Positions 17,462-28,694 of a stretch of DNA of 64,000 nt are shown here, in pieces (position 1 is the first letter of the stretch; every line of letters begins with the position of its first letter). The DNA is from Candidatus Methanoplasma termitum (GTDB lineage: Archaea > Thermoplasmatota > Thermoplasmata > Methanomassiliicoccales > Methanomethylophilaceae): the NCBI RefSeq assembly GCF_000800805.1, contig NZ_CP010070.1:1424670-1488669 (forward strand), written 5' to 3'. The translations under genes were made by a program, and so were the position numbers. The notes below the pieces were generated by a model that made no database searches, had not been told where the DNA came from, and worked only from the letters and a program-made list of their open reading frames with translations.

Positions 17462-19919
17462 TCTTCTCTTCCGCTCCCTCTCCTTCGCCTTCCGAGATTA
17501 TCGGCTGTACCGCCGTGACCTTGTCCCCGTCCCTCATGTCCATTATGCGCACGCCTTTCGCGTTGCGCCCGGTCTCTCTGATCTCGTCGACGCTCATGCG
17601 TATCATCTTTCCGGACATGCTTGTGACCATCAGCTGATCCCCTGCCGAGACTTTCCTGACAGAGACGACCTTGCCGTTCCTCTCGTCGGTCTTTATGGTG
17701 ATCACTCCCTTTGCGCCGCGGTTCGTTTGCCTGTAATCGGCAACGTCGGATATCTTCCCGTAGCCGTTCTCTGTGACAGTCAGAAGTTTATCTTCCGGGC
17801 GGACTACCGCCATTGAGATGACGGCATCGCCTTCGTTGAGAGTTACTCCCTTGACACCCATCGTATCCCTGCCGGTCGACCTGACGTCCGATTCGTTGAA
17901 TCTCACGGCTTGGCCGTTCTTGGTCGCGATGATGATCTGGTCGTTCTCCTCGGTGATGGATGTTTCTATCAGCTCATCGCCTTCGTCGAATTTGATCGCC
18001 TTGATCCCTCTTGCTCTGACGTTCTTGTATGCGCTGAGGCTTGTCTTCTTCAGCAAACCGTTCTTTGTGCAGAATGCGAGATACTCATTCTCCGGGAATT
18101 CGTGTACGCAGATAGTGCTGACAACCATCTCCCCTTCTTCGAGGTCGGAGATCATGTTGATTATCGGTTTTCCTTTGGACTGCCTGCTTCCCTCCGGGAC
18201 GCGGTATCCCTTGAGCCAGTGGAGCCTTCCGTGATTGGTGATGAACATCAGATAATCATGCGAGGAGGCAACGAACATGCTTGAAACGTAGTCCTCCTCT
18301 TTGGTCTGCATGCCGATCAATCCTACCCCTCCTCTGGCCTGCTGCCTGTATGTGTTGAGCGGGATCCTCTTGATGTAGTTGTCTGCGGAGATCGTTATCA
18401 CAACATCCTCCATCGGGATGAGGTCCTCTTCGTCTACATCCAGGGCATTCTCGTTGATGATCGTTTTACGCTCGTCGCCGTAGTCGTCCTTCATCTTCTT
18501 GAGTTCGTCCTTTATAATGGAAAGTACGCGGGAGTGGTCGCCGAGGATGTCGCGGAGGTCCTTCATCAGCATTATTTTTTGATTGGTCTCTTCCCTGAGC
18601 GAATCTATCTCTAATCCTGTTAGCTTCTGCAGCCTCAGGGCCAATATCTCTTTTGCCTGCTCCTCGTCGATCTTGAGAAGGCCCTGCAGACCGGTATTCG
18701 CTTCCGCCGCATCCTTTGATGCACGGATGAGAGCGATGGTCTCGTCGAGCATGCCGAGCGCTTTCATCAGACCCTCTAAGATATGATAACGCTTTTCCGC
18801 CTCTTCCAGATCGAACTGCGTTCTGCGCACGACTATCTCTGTCCTGAATGAGATGTAGTTGTCGATCATCTCTTTCAGTGTGAGCACGGTTGGCTTGTTG
18901 TTCACAAGTGCCAGATTGATTATTCCGTATGTGATCTGCATCTGCGTCTTCTTGAAAAGGTTCTCCAGGACTACATTGTCTATGGCGTCTTTGTGAAGCT
19001 CGATCACAACCCTCATTCCGTCCCTGTCGGACTCATCCCTGAGGTCGGTGATGTCCTCGAGCACCTTATCCTTGACCTGTTCTGCGATCGCCTCGAGAAG
19101 TGCGGCCTTGTTGACCTGATACGGAAGCTCGTCGATTATGATGCTGCTCTTACCGTTCCCTATCTCTTCAAAGTGGGTGTTCGCCCTGACCTTTATTTTT
19201 CCGCGGCCGGTCGCGTAGGCCGATATTATGCCGTTCAGGCCGTATACCGTTCCTCCTGTGGGGAAATCCGGGCCTTTTATGAACCTCATCAGCTCGAACA
19301 CGTCAGCTTCGGGGTTGTCTATCGCATGAATGATCGCATCGCATACCTCTGTTAAGTTATGCGGGGGCATCTTGGTCGCCATTCCCACCGCTATTCCGTC
19401 GGAACCGTTCACCAGAAGGTTCGGTATCTTCGCCGGGAGGACGCTTGGCTCTTTGAGGGAGCCGTCAAAGTTATCAACAAAGTCGACGGTGTTCTTGTCG
19501 ATGTCCGCAAGCATATCGCTGGAGATCTTCGACAGGCGGGCCTCTGTGTAACGCATGGCCGCAGGAGAATCGCCGTCGACCGAACCGAAGTTGCCCTGTC
19601 CGTCCACCAGCGGATACCTGAGCGAGAATGTCTGGGCCATTCTGACCATTGATTCATACGCCGCCGAATCACCGTGGGGATGGTACTTACCCAGCACTTC
19701 TCCCACGACCCTTGCGGACTTCTTGTGTGGCCGGTTGTACGGCAGTCCCAGTTCTGACATCGCATACAGGATCTTCCTGTGGACCGGCTTGAGGCCGTCG
19801 CGTATGTCCGGAAGCGCCCTTCCGACAATAACGCTCATCGAGTAGTCGATGTACGACCTTTTCATCTCTTTTTCAATACTCTGGGGTATGATCTTCTTAC
19901 GCTCTTGCTGTTCTTCCAT
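17442..19919 (-). CDS. gyrA: DNA gyrase subunit A
   Basis: Type IIA topoisomerase subunit that breaks and rejoins DNA; with GyrB it introduces negative supercoils. The catalytic Tyr lies in [11 protein letters not shown] (~residue 120). The quinolone-pocket region reads [17 protein letters not shown], with Ser and Glu at the two hot-spot positions as in Gram-positive bacteria. The GyrA-box QARGGVGL near residue 525 and the beta-pinwheel C-terminal domain are present, so this is gyrase rather than topo IV. Gyrase in euryarchaea is a known acquisition from bacteria. The start is set at the ATG 4 bp after the gyrB stop; an in-frame ATG at 19931 would overlap gyrB. Confidence 0.97.
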   Translation of the reverse strand: MEEQQERKKIIPQSIEKEMKRSYIDYSMSVIVGRALPDIRDGLKPVHRKILYAMSELGLPYNRPHKKSARVVGEVLGKYHPHGDSAAYESMVRMAQTFSLRYPLVDGQGNFGSVDGDSPAAMRYTEARLSKISSDMLADIDKNTVDFVDNFDGSLKEPSVLPAKIPNLLVNGSDGIAVGMATKMPPHNLTEVCDAIIHAIDNPEADVFELMRFIKGPDFPTGGTVYGLNGIISAYATGRGKIKVRANTHFEEIGNGKSSIIIDELPYQVNKAALLEAIAEQVKDKVLEDITDLRDESDRDGMRVVIELHKDAIDNVVLENLFKKTQMQITYGIINLALVNNKPTVLTLKEMIDNYISFRTEIVVRRTQFDLEEAEKRYHILEGLMKALGMLDETIALIRASKDAAEANTGLQGLLKIDEEQAKEILALRLQKLTGLEIDSLREETNQKIMLMKDLRDILGDHSRVLSIIKDELKKMKDDYGDERKTIINENALDVDEEDLIPMEDVVITISADNYIKRIPLNTYRQQARGGVGLIGMQTKEEDYVSSMFVASSHDYLMFITNHGRLHWLKGYRVPEGSRQSKGKPIINMISDLEEGEMVVSTICVHEFPENEYLAFCTKNGLLKKTSLSAYKNVRARGIKAIKFDEGDELIETSITEENDQIIIATKNGQAVRFNESDVRSTGRDTMGVKGVTLNEGDAVISMAVVRPEDKLLTVTENGYGKISDVADYRQTNRGAKGVITIKTDERNGKVVSVRKVSAGDQLMVTSMSGKMIRMSVDEIRETGRNAKGVRIMDMRDGDKVTAVQPIISEGEGEGAEEKNETTAP

Positions 19920-19923
19920 GATA

Positions 19924-21840
<1,917 letters not shown>

Positions 21841-21870
21841 CTATAAAACTGTCGTTACCTATGCACATCT

Positions 21871-21896
21871 CGTATAAATACGCACGTACGCGTGCG
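21871..21896 (-). promoter_or_regulatory. gyrB promoter with adjacent GC inverted repeat
   Basis: On the minus strand TATTTATACG (21871-21880) is a TATA candidate ~45 bp before the gyrB ATG. Immediately upstream of it (21881-21896) lies CGCACG-TACG-CGTGCG, a perfect 6-bp-arm inverted repeat at the BRE position. It may be a regulator site or only a GC-rich clamp. Confidence 0.5.
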
Positions 21897-21923
21897 TGCG
21901 TCCAGCGACACGGTCTCGCAAAG

Positions 21924-21958
21924 ATTATTATTTGGATAATTATTATTCAAATAATAAT
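21924..21958. promoter_or_regulatory. 35-bp AT-rich palindrome between gyrB and thiC
   Basis: ATTATTATTTG at the left pairs with CAAATAATAAT at the right (11-bp perfect arms), with a mostly symmetric centre. It lies ~75 bp upstream of thiC and ~100 bp upstream of gyrB. It could be an operator or simply provide the AT-rich thiC core promoter. No TPP riboswitch motif was found between it and thiC. Confidence 0.5.
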
Positions 21959-22031
21959 TTTTCATGTTGCCAACTGTGTCAGATAATTCATTAACCCCCT
22001 ATCTTTGGCAAATCTGAAATATTGACAACCC

Positions 22032-23336
22032 ATGCACGGGTACATGAGCACCATAATGGAAGAGGCCCGCCGCGGGACCACCCCGATGATCAAGAGGATC
22101 GCAGAGAAGGAGGGGGTCAGCGAAGAGTTCGTAAGGAACGGCATTGCCTCCGGAAGGATCGTGGTGCCTTGCAACCCGAAGCACAACCCGGAGCCGGCTG
22201 CGATCGGCGAAGGGATGGGGGTCAAGGTCAATGTGAATCTCGGAACATCCAGAGACCTTGCGGACATATGCAGCGAACTCAAAAAATTAGACATTGCAAT
22301 TAAGTATGGTGCCGACGCCGTGATGGATCTGAGCACAGGAGGAGATATCGACCGCATCAGAAAGACACTGATCAAAAAGGCCCCGATGATGATGGGCTCG
22401 GTCCCGATATACCAGACAGGATTGACCGCGGCAAGGAAAGATGCCATCGTCAATATGACGGAAGACGATATTTTCGACGGAATAGAGAAGCACGCAAAGG
22501 ACGGGATGGACTTCATGACCGTTCACTGCGGAATAACAAAAGAAAGCGTGGCCTGGCTGAAAAAGAGCAAACGAAAGACCGATGTGGTCTCCAGAGGAGG
22601 ATCGTTCCTGACGGCGTGGATCCTCCATAACGAAGAGGAGAACCCTCTCTACAAGAATTTCGACTATCTTTTGGAACTGGCCCGCAAATACGAATTCGCC
22701 CTTTCCCTCGGCGACGGGTTCAGACCCGGCTGCATAGACGATGCTTCCGATCAGGCGCAGCTGTCGGAATTAATGACGCTGGGTCATTTGGTCACAAGGT
22801 GCAGGGAAGCAGGCGTGCAGAGCATGGTGGAGGGTCCGGGGCATGTCCCGTTGGACCAAGTTCCGATGAACATACATCTGGAAAAAAGGCTTTGCCACAA
22901 CGCGCCGTTCTATGTGCTCGGGCCCCTCGTGACAGACATCGCACCGGGATACGACCACATCGTCGGTGCGATAGGCGGCGCGGTCGCCGCGCAACACGGT
23001 GCGGATTTCCTTTGTTATCTTACGCCCGCCGAGCACCTCGGCCTTCCCGATGAGGAAGATGTGAGAGAGGGCCTCATAGCATCGAAGATCGCAGCGCATG
23101 TCGGAGACCTCTGCTTCGGCAGAGGAAGAGAGATGGACACAAAGATGGCAAAGGCCAGGAAGGCGCTCGACTGGAACACGATGTTCGAGGTCTGTATCGA
23201 TCCGGAAAAAGCAAGACGATACAGAGCCAGAGGGTGCACCAAAGAAGAGGACGGATGTTCAATGTGCGGAGATGTCTGTGCCGTCAAGATAGTCAACAAA
23301 TATCTCATAAAGAACGGTCCGAACGAGGACTGTTGA
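22032..23336 (+). CDS. thiC: Phosphomethylpyrimidine synthase ThiC
   Basis: A radical-SAM enzyme that turns aminoimidazole ribotide into HMP-phosphate for thiamine. The 434-aa body shows VNVNLGTSRD, GADAVMDLSTGG, MTVHCGITKE, VSRGGSFL, SLGDGFRPGC and VEGPGHVPLDQVP. Zn and substrate ligands are in DHIVGAIGGAVAAQHGADFL. The C-terminal cluster motif is CSMCGDVC. Spacing between the second and third Cys is three residues, shorter than the CX4C I associate with the Bacillus and E. coli proteins. The start is uncertain between 22032 and the in-frame ATG at 22044. Transcribed divergently from gyrB. Confidence 0.96.
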   Translation: MHGYMSTIMEEARRGTTPMIKRIAEKEGVSEEFVRNGIASGRIVVPCNPKHNPEPAAIGEGMGVKVNVNLGTSRDLADICSELKKLDIAIKYGADAVMDLSTGGDIDRIRKTLIKKAPMMMGSVPIYQTGLTAARKDAIVNMTEDDIFDGIEKHAKDGMDFMTVHCGITKESVAWLKKSKRKTDVVSRGGSFLTAWILHNEEENPLYKNFDYLLELARKYEFALSLGDGFRPGCIDDASDQAQLSELMTLGHLVTRCREAGVQSMVEGPGHVPLDQVPMNIHLEKRLCHNAPFYVLGPLVTDIAPGYDHIVGAIGGAVAAQHGADFLCYLTPAEHLGLPDEEDVREGLIASKIAAHVGDLCFGRGREMDTKMAKARKALDWNTMFEVCIDPEKARRYRARGCTKEEDGCSMCGDVCAVKIVNKYLIKNGPNEDC

Positions 23337-23341
23337 GGATT

Positions 23342-23416
23342 TGGAGCCACTGGAGGGGATCGAACCCCCGGCCTACAGTTTACGAAACTGCCGCTCTACC
23401 GCTGAGCCACAGTGGC
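23342..23416 (-). tRNA. tRNA-Thr (CGT)
   Basis: On the minus strand the cloverleaf starts GCCACTG and ends CAGTGGC plus TCCA, with CCA encoded. The anticodon arm is GCAGT-TTCGTAA-ACTGT with anticodon CGT, reading ACG threonine codons. The T arm GGGGG-TTCGATC-CCCTC is standard. It lies 5 bp past the end of thiC on the opposite strand. Confidence 0.94.
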
Positions 23417-23478
23417 ATCGGAACCGTTGATTGAGACCTAAGATAAAAAGGTTTACTATCTTTCGTTCGCAGGCAACG

Positions 23479-24291
23479 TCATGATATTCTGTATTTCGGG
23501 AACATGTCTCTGAACACCACCGCATCGGCGGCGATAAGCGGTGACTCGCATATGAATGTACAGTCCTGTTTAGAGTCCTTAAGAACATCGGCCAACATCT
23601 GCATGTCCGGCTCTTTGGAACTCAGAGGAAGATGGGATATCTCTCCCCTGTCGCCGTACTTAATTCCGCTCACATGAAAATGCGCTATCTCCCCGCATAA
23701 CGGAAAATATTCATTGACAAGCTTCTCCATATCCGCTTTGGTCTTAAGGCATCCCACACCTCTTGCGTGGACGTGTGCAACATCCAATACCGGCCTTACT
23801 CCATCCACGCTTTTCATAACTTCTGCGATCTCTTTCAGTGTTCCGAACTGACCTTTCTTACCCATCGTTTCCACGCCGAGGATGACATCCCTGATACCTT
23901 CGTCATCCATCTTCTCTTTGCACTTGGCCAACCCTTCGATCGCCGATGCCGTTGCCGTGCCCGGAGATCTCCCGTATGACGCTGCGTGTATCACGATTAT
24001 ATATGCTCCGAGTGCATGCGCCGCTCTTACGGTGTCCATGACCCAGTCGATGCTTTTGTTCCTTGTTTCCTGCTCCTCGGAGTTGAAACTTATGAAGTAT
24101 GGCGCATGGCAGCTCAGCCTGATGTCCAGATCCTTTGCCGCTTTTCCGACAGCTTCGGCCCTCTCCTGACTGATCCTTGCGCCTCTTACGAACTCTACCT
24201 CAAGGGCATCAAGACCGAGTCCTTTGGTATATTTCAGAGAGCCTTCTGGAGTCTTCCCCTCGCTTGGGTATCCTGCCGGACCAAAACGCAT
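23479..24291 (-). CDS. Endonuclease IV-like TIM-barrel protein
   Basis: A 270-aa protein of the AP endonuclease 2 / xylose isomerase-like TIM-barrel fold, resembling the archaeal branch of deoxyribonuclease IV. Metal-ligand positions are visible as RLSCHAPYFISF, IVIHAASYG, LGVETMGKKGQFG, PVLDVAHVHARG, AHFHVSG and FICESP. I chose the ATG of MRFGPAGYPSEG because family members begin there; the open frame extends to 24489 without similarity. True AP-endonuclease activity or a sugar-isomerase-type role cannot be decided from sequence alone. OGG1, a base-excision enzyme, lies close by, which mildly favours DNA repair. Confidence 0.8.
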   Translation of the reverse strand: MRFGPAGYPSEGKTPEGSLKYTKGLGLDALEVEFVRGARISQERAEAVGKAAKDLDIRLSCHAPYFISFNSEEQETRNKSIDWVMDTVRAAHALGAYIIVIHAASYGRSPGTATASAIEGLAKCKEKMDDEGIRDVILGVETMGKKGQFGTLKEIAEVMKSVDGVRPVLDVAHVHARGVGCLKTKADMEKLVNEYFPLCGEIAHFHVSGIKYGDRGEISHLPLSSKEPDMQMLADVLKDSKQDCTFICESPLIAADAVVFRDMFPKYRIS

Positions 24292-24396
24292 GAATCCCCG
24301 ATATCTTACGTGTATTTCAGAGTTCTTAGCCGTTTTACGGGCTCTGCGGCAGCGTTCTGAGGAATCCATTAAGAGTATTGCTGCGGTTGTGCGTTC

Positions 24397-24903
24397 ATGG
24401 TAGAATGTGCCGTGTTCCTCAGAGGCATAAATGTAGGCAGAACAAAAAGAGTGAAGGTCTCGGAAATAACACAGATACTGGAAAGACATTTCGGCAATGT
24501 GAGACCGTATGGTCGAAGCGGGAACTTCGTCCTCATCTCTGAATTAGGAAATGGGCGCATTGCGGGGATGATCGAGGATGAGCTCGAGAAGAACCTTGCT
24601 TTAAAAATACCATGCGTCGTGCTGACAAAAGATGAATTATCTGCGGTCTTCGACAATAACCCTTTCCGGGATGCCTCCGTTGAGCAATTGTATTTCATAC
24701 TCACGAGCGGAACGGCGTCAAAAAGGACGGGAGAATGGGAGAACAACGGAGATGCCGCAAAACTGCTTGGGGGCTGCATTTATCTGAATTGCAAAGGGCC
24801 ATACCATGAAACAAAACTGTCCAACAATTTCTTCGAGAAAGAATTGGGTGTGGTCTGCACAGCGCGCAACTGGAATACGGTGAGTAAAATATTGAATTTG
24901 TGA
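24397..24903 (+). CDS. DUF1697 family protein
   Basis: A 168-aa DUF1697 protein: the opening VECAVFLRGINVGRTKRVKVSE and GNVRPYGRSGNFVL are the family signature. The C-terminus ending TARNWNTVSKIL is also diagnostic. The biochemical role of the family is unknown. It is common in bacteria and sporadic in archaea, so lateral acquisition is plausible. It is followed 55 bp later by the OGG1 gene on the same strand. Confidence 0.85.
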   Translation: MVECAVFLRGINVGRTKRVKVSEITQILERHFGNVRPYGRSGNFVLISELGNGRIAGMIEDELEKNLALKIPCVVLTKDELSAVFDNNPFRDASVEQLYFILTSGTASKRTGEWENNGDAAKLLGGCIYLNCKGPYHETKLSNNFFEKELGVVCTARNWNTVSKILNL

Positions 24904-24958
24904 ACTTTCGTGCGATCAGACGGTAAATCCTTTAGTCGGCTCTGCTATACTCCCGACT

Positions 24959-25771
24959 GTGCAGATCGAACTTGATGTCTCTTTGGATCCTACCCTCGGA
25001 TGCGGCCAAGCCCACAGGTGGAGGAAGGTCGGCGACCGCTGGAACGGCGTCCTCGGAGAGAGCATAGTCAACCTCAGGGAGAACGCGTACGGCTTCGATG
25101 CGGAAGGCTGTTCCGACAAAGGTGTCCTGAATGAATACTTCAGAAGCGGGGACGACCTTTCGGAAATAATAAGAGAGATCTCGGATGCCGATGCTTATGT
25201 TGCATCATTATCATCATCCTGCCCGGGTATGCGGATCCTGAAACAGGAGCCGTGGGAGTGCCTTGCGACCTATGTCCTTGCTACGAACGTCAACGTCAAA
25301 AGGATCGCAAAGATGGTGGAGTCTGTGTGCGACACATTCGGAAAGAACCTCGGAGAGAGAAGAGCTTTTCCCACACCGAAACAGATACTCGATAAACAGG
25401 AAGAGATACCGTGCTGCAGGCTCGGATATCGCCAGGATCGGTTCATCGAACTTGCGGAAAGAACTGAGAACGGCGCTATCGACCTTGAAGCAATAGGGGA
25501 GGCGGGCTATTCGGAATGTGTTGGAAGACTGATCGAAATAAACGGCGTGGGCCCAAAAGTGGCTGACTGCGTAGCCCTTTTCGGGTTCGGCCACCTCGAA
25601 GCGTTCCCTGTGGACGCCAGGATCTCAAAGTGCCTAAACGAGATGTACGGCGTGACAGGAAGCTACAAAGTGATGTCGGAATTCGGCAGGAAGAAGTTCG
25701 GAAGATATGCCGGATACGCACAAGAGTTCCTTTACCACAGCCCGTTCATCACAAATAAAAATGGTGACTGA
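24959..25771 (+). CDS. ogg: 8-oxoguanine DNA glycosylase/AP lyase (OGG1 type)
   Basis: A base-excision repair enzyme that removes 8-oxoguanine. The N-terminal OGG_N-like part reads DPTLGCGQAHRWRKVGDRWNG. The helix-hairpin-helix GPD part has INGVGPKVADCVALF, whose Lys corresponds to human K249, and FPVDARISK, whose Asp corresponds to D268. Both catalytic residues are therefore present. At 270 aa it is an OGG1-like two-domain form rather than the AGOG form of many archaea. Start codon is GTG, with no clear Shine-Dalgarno, so the start is uncertain. Confidence 0.92.
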   Translation: MQIELDVSLDPTLGCGQAHRWRKVGDRWNGVLGESIVNLRENAYGFDAEGCSDKGVLNEYFRSGDDLSEIIREISDADAYVASLSSSCPGMRILKQEPWECLATYVLATNVNVKRIAKMVESVCDTFGKNLGERRAFPTPKQILDKQEEIPCCRLGYRQDRFIELAERTENGAIDLEAIGEAGYSECVGRLIEINGVGPKVADCVALFGFGHLEAFPVDARISKCLNEMYGVTGSYKVMSEFGRKKFGRYAGYAQEFLYHSPFITNKNGD

Positions 25772-25787
25772 CCCTGCGAACCGATCC

Positions 25788-26315
25788 CTAATATGATGTT
25801 GCGGCATCGCTTTTGTTCTCTTTGTATTCGATGTAAGCCAATAACATTGAACTTAGCGGTATTATGCACATGATGAATGCAATGAGGCTTATATCCAGAC
25901 CAAGGTGCACCGCATCGATGTTCAGCTCCATCCCGACGTCCACCGAAATATTGTATATCACATATCTGAACGTATGCGAGAAGAAGAGTATCGCAAGAAT
26001 AAGATACATATTGGCGATGATCATAAAATAAAGTCTTCTTTTCGTTCCTTTGTAGTAATATCCGCAGACCCCAGACAGTATGAAGTACGGGATCAACAGA
26101 AGGATCGGATTTTTTGCCGACTTGAGAATATCGATCATCCTGATACTGATGTCCTGCGTCCCTGCGAACGTATAAAGCAGAATGTAGGCGAGGGCCACCA
26201 TGAAAAAAACGACGGCGGCGATCTTTGCGATACCTATCACAACGGATATGAACGCCGAACGGGGGTCCCCCTCTCCAATAAATTCTTTCAATCGTTCATT
26301 AACTGCCTGGCTCAT
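25788..26315 (-). CDS. Four-helix membrane protein of unknown function
   Basis: A 175-aa protein with a short charged N-terminus and about four membrane helices (IAKIAAVVFFMVALAYILLY, ILLLIPYFILSGVCGYYY, IIANMYLILAILFF, ISLIAFIMCIIPLSSMLLAY). The layout recalls Yip1/DUF-type integral membrane proteins, but I cannot assign a family. I chose the ATG at 26315 because GGGAGG lies 6-7 nt upstream. It overlaps the 3' end of the exported protein gene upstream by 17 bp, so the two are translationally linked. Confidence 0.72.
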   Translation of the reverse strand: MSQAVNERLKEFIGEGDPRSAFISVVIGIAKIAAVVFFMVALAYILLYTFAGTQDISIRMIDILKSAKNPILLLIPYFILSGVCGYYYKGTKRRLYFMIIANMYLILAILFFSHTFRYVIYNISVDVGMELNIDAVHLGLDISLIAFIMCIIPLSSMLLAYIEYKENKSDAATSY

Positions 26316-27138
26316 AGGCACCCTCCCAAACATATTCAAGAAAATCCAGCACGAGCTTAAGGTCGTTAGGATCGACCCGCAGAGCTTTTCCGGTCAGATT
26401 ATCGATCACTTCGGGAGGGGCGATCCACATTGAATCGATTATCTTGTTCACGGACTCGGCGAAGCTTCCGCCCGCCTCCACCGAGGCAAAAACATTGTTG
26501 CCCTCTTTTGCAACCGAGACGTTCAGCGTTGTTCCGCCGCCTTTGATCGAGATGTTATAGTCGCTGACAGGTATGTCGGAACTCAGATTCCGCAACCCGA
26601 ATGTAAGCGAGCTTTCGTCGCTACCCATGCTGTATTCCAGCTTGCTCCCGGGCTCGGATAATCTCACGTTCGTGTCCAATCTCACGTCCATCCCGATAAG
26701 CCCGTAGATGTATTTCCCGCTGAACTCCGCTCTTATCGGTATCTCCGACCCATCTCTGGAAGCGAGATCCCTCAGGATAAGATAAGTGGAGGGAATGAAT
26801 GCGCGCGACCTCAGTTCCAACTCTGTTATCGAGTGCGCTTTGACCGTGATCCCGTCCATAGTAAGGATGTTCACTCTGGAATTCATTACTTCATCCACAA
26901 TATATACTCTGACGGTAACACCCTTGATATCATATGAAAGATCGGAATCTATCACGTAGGTGCCGTTTGCGACAATGTATGCGCCGTTGATGCTGACATT
27001 TATATTGCCTTCCGCCGTGATGTCCAAACCCCCTTTCAGGATGGGTACTACCGCCGAGAGTATCAGGGCCGCGATTATTATGACGAGAGCATACGGCAAC
27101 GCCTTCAGCACGAGCGTTTTTTTTGGACACTGTTGCAC
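26299..27138 (-). CDS. Membrane-anchored extracytoplasmic protein of unknown function
   Basis: A 279-aa protein with one N-terminal helix (ALPYALVIIIAALILSAVVPIL) acting as signal anchor. A beta-rich outer part contains repeated strand patterns such as NINVSINGAYIVANGTYVIDSDLSYDI. These recall LEA14-like immunoglobulin-fold domains, though this is only a resemblance. The start codon appears to be GTG at 27138. A second GTG at 27111 is also possible. It forms an operon with the downstream four-helix membrane protein (17-bp overlap). Confidence 0.7.
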   Translation of the reverse strand: MQQCPKKTLVLKALPYALVIIIAALILSAVVPILKGGLDITAEGNINVSINGAYIVANGTYVIDSDLSYDIKGVTVRVYIVDEVMNSRVNILTMDGITVKAHSITELELRSRAFIPSTYLILRDLASRDGSEIPIRAEFSGKYIYGLIGMDVRLDTNVRLSEPGSKLEYSMGSDESSLTFGLRNLSSDIPVSDYNISIKGGGTTLNVSVAKEGNNVFASVEAGGSFAESVNKIIDSMWIAPPEVIDNLTGKALRVDPNDLKLVLDFLEYVWEGAYEPGS

Positions 27139-27245
27139 ATAGCTTCACTTAGAATAATATTTTTTGTCAGAACGGTGCGTGCACAGGTGTTTTTCTGTGT
27201 GTTTTATTTTGAATATTTGTTCCTTTATTTTACCTAAAAAGAGGC

Positions 27246-27283
27246 ATTATATATGGCCCCGATTGATTACAAAAAGTAGGAGG
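27246..27283 (+). promoter_or_regulatory. Promoter and Shine-Dalgarno of the 449-aa surface protein gene
   Basis: TATA box ATTATATATG at 27246-27255 is followed by a strong Shine-Dalgarno TAGGAGG at 27277-27283, 7 nt before the ATG at 27291. A well-formed promoter and ribosome site together suggest high expression. Confidence 0.7.
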
Positions 27284-27290
27284 ATAATTT

Positions 27291-28640
27291 ATGTCAAAAA
27301 CAAGAAAATCATCTTCACGCAGCAGATGGATAATAGCGGCATTCATTGTGGCAATGTTCGTGTTCATTCCCTTTACTTTGCATGAAAACACAGACTCGTC
27401 CGCAGCGAACGGCAACTCCGCCAACAACATGCTTCCGGACATAAACCAAGGCGATAAGGCCGGAATATCGTTGAACTTGAACTCGGATAAAGCTTTCCAA
27501 GTAGCAAAGATCATTATGGCAGACGCAGGAAACTACATTGTCCAGGAAGACCCTTCGATGGCACAATTAGTCGATGCGATATCTTCAAGCAAAAACCTCA
27601 ATGAAGCATTAAATAAGTTGTCAGGCTCCGGATATGCCGTCAGTATTGATTCGGGAAACCTCTCGCTTTCCATTGATTTCCTGGTCAAAGAGAAAAACTC
27701 CAACGGATACAAGATGACCCTGACATATTCACTGAGGGGGGATCTTGGCATTACCGAGGTCAATAACGACCCGTACTACCAATTGATCGGCTTCCCCAAT
27801 AACGTCAAGCCGACGGATGCAATATCTATGTCCATTGAAGCCGGCGGTTCCCTGAATATCAATCTTACATCTGAGTTTATACCCAGAACGATTGATGCCC
27901 AGACAACGATCACCATAAGTGGAAAAAGCACAAGCAACTATACATATGGATACAACAACTATTATCCCTACACCTCTTACTACACATATACGCCCAACAC
28001 CGTGGACAATATATCAGAACATGTGACTGCATCGACAAGTTTTGCAATAAGTGTCAATGGATCCGATATGACAAATGCCGATTATGACAGAGCGCTTAAC
28101 GGAGAAGATGTTTTCGTTGATATGGCATACAGCATCAGGATGACGGAAACAAGTAATGGATACCCCTCCACACCCATAAATGTCAGTGACACAACATCGT
28201 TCAATCTTAAAAACAGTGCAGTTCCCAGTACATCAGGAACAAGTTCTGCAGACAGCAAAAAGATCAATAACATTATAAAAACAGCATGGAACAACGGCAC
28301 TTTGCCCACTTATGCTCAATTCATCGATGCCTTTGGGTCAGAAATGAGCAGCCAGATCAGCCAAACCGACTACAATCAAACGATGAATCAGATCCGTGCA
28401 CCCTTTGCAGCATATATGACAGCTGCAAATGATTCCGTGGATTACCTCGAGGGTAACGGTCTGAGCTGGTACTACAATATAGGCGGAGATCAAATCCATT
28501 CTAATGATTCCAGCAACTCGTCTCTGAGTTCTGGGACGCTGATATACATCTTGATAATCATAATAGTGATCATCGTGATCGTTGTTGCCGTTTTGTTGTA
28601 CATGAGATCCAAGAAGAACAAGTCCAAACAGGCACCTTAA
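27291..28640 (+). CDS. Exported, membrane-anchored surface protein
   Basis: A 449-aa protein with an N-terminal signal segment (WIIAAFIVAMFVFIPF). A long Ser/Asn/Thr-rich outer region has many N-glycosylation sequons (NLS, NLT, NYT, NVS, NDS). A Tyr-rich patch (YGYNNYYPYTSYYTYTP) lies near residue 220. It ends with a C-terminal helix (LIYILIIIIVIIVIVVAVLLY) and a Lys-rich tail, so it faces outside and is anchored by its C-terminus. No domain recognised. A hairpin terminator follows at 28648-28660. Function unknown; the strong promoter suggests an abundant envelope protein. Confidence 0.8.
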   Translation: MSKTRKSSSRSRWIIAAFIVAMFVFIPFTLHENTDSSAANGNSANNMLPDINQGDKAGISLNLNSDKAFQVAKIIMADAGNYIVQEDPSMAQLVDAISSSKNLNEALNKLSGSGYAVSIDSGNLSLSIDFLVKEKNSNGYKMTLTYSLRGDLGITEVNNDPYYQLIGFPNNVKPTDAISMSIEAGGSLNINLTSEFIPRTIDAQTTITISGKSTSNYTYGYNNYYPYTSYYTYTPNTVDNISEHVTASTSFAISVNGSDMTNADYDRALNGEDVFVDMAYSIRMTETSNGYPSTPINVSDTTSFNLKNSAVPSTSGTSSADSKKINNIIKTAWNNGTLPTYAQFIDAFGSEMSSQISQTDYNQTMNQIRAPFAAYMTAANDSVDYLEGNGLSWYYNIGGDQIHSNDSSNSSLSSGTLIYILIIIIVIIVIVVAVLLYMRSKKNKSKQAP

Positions 28641-28647
28641 TAAAACC

Positions 28648-28660
28648 GGGGGCATCCCCC
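28648..28660. terminator. Hairpin between convergent genes
   Basis: GGGGG-CAT-CCCCC followed on the plus strand by T-rich sequence (TTTTATTCTTTTA). It lies between the 3' end of the surface protein gene and the convergent large helicase gene. Confidence 0.6.
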
Positions 28661-28694
28661 ACCCTTAACTTTTATTCTTTTATCCGACCCGGGA

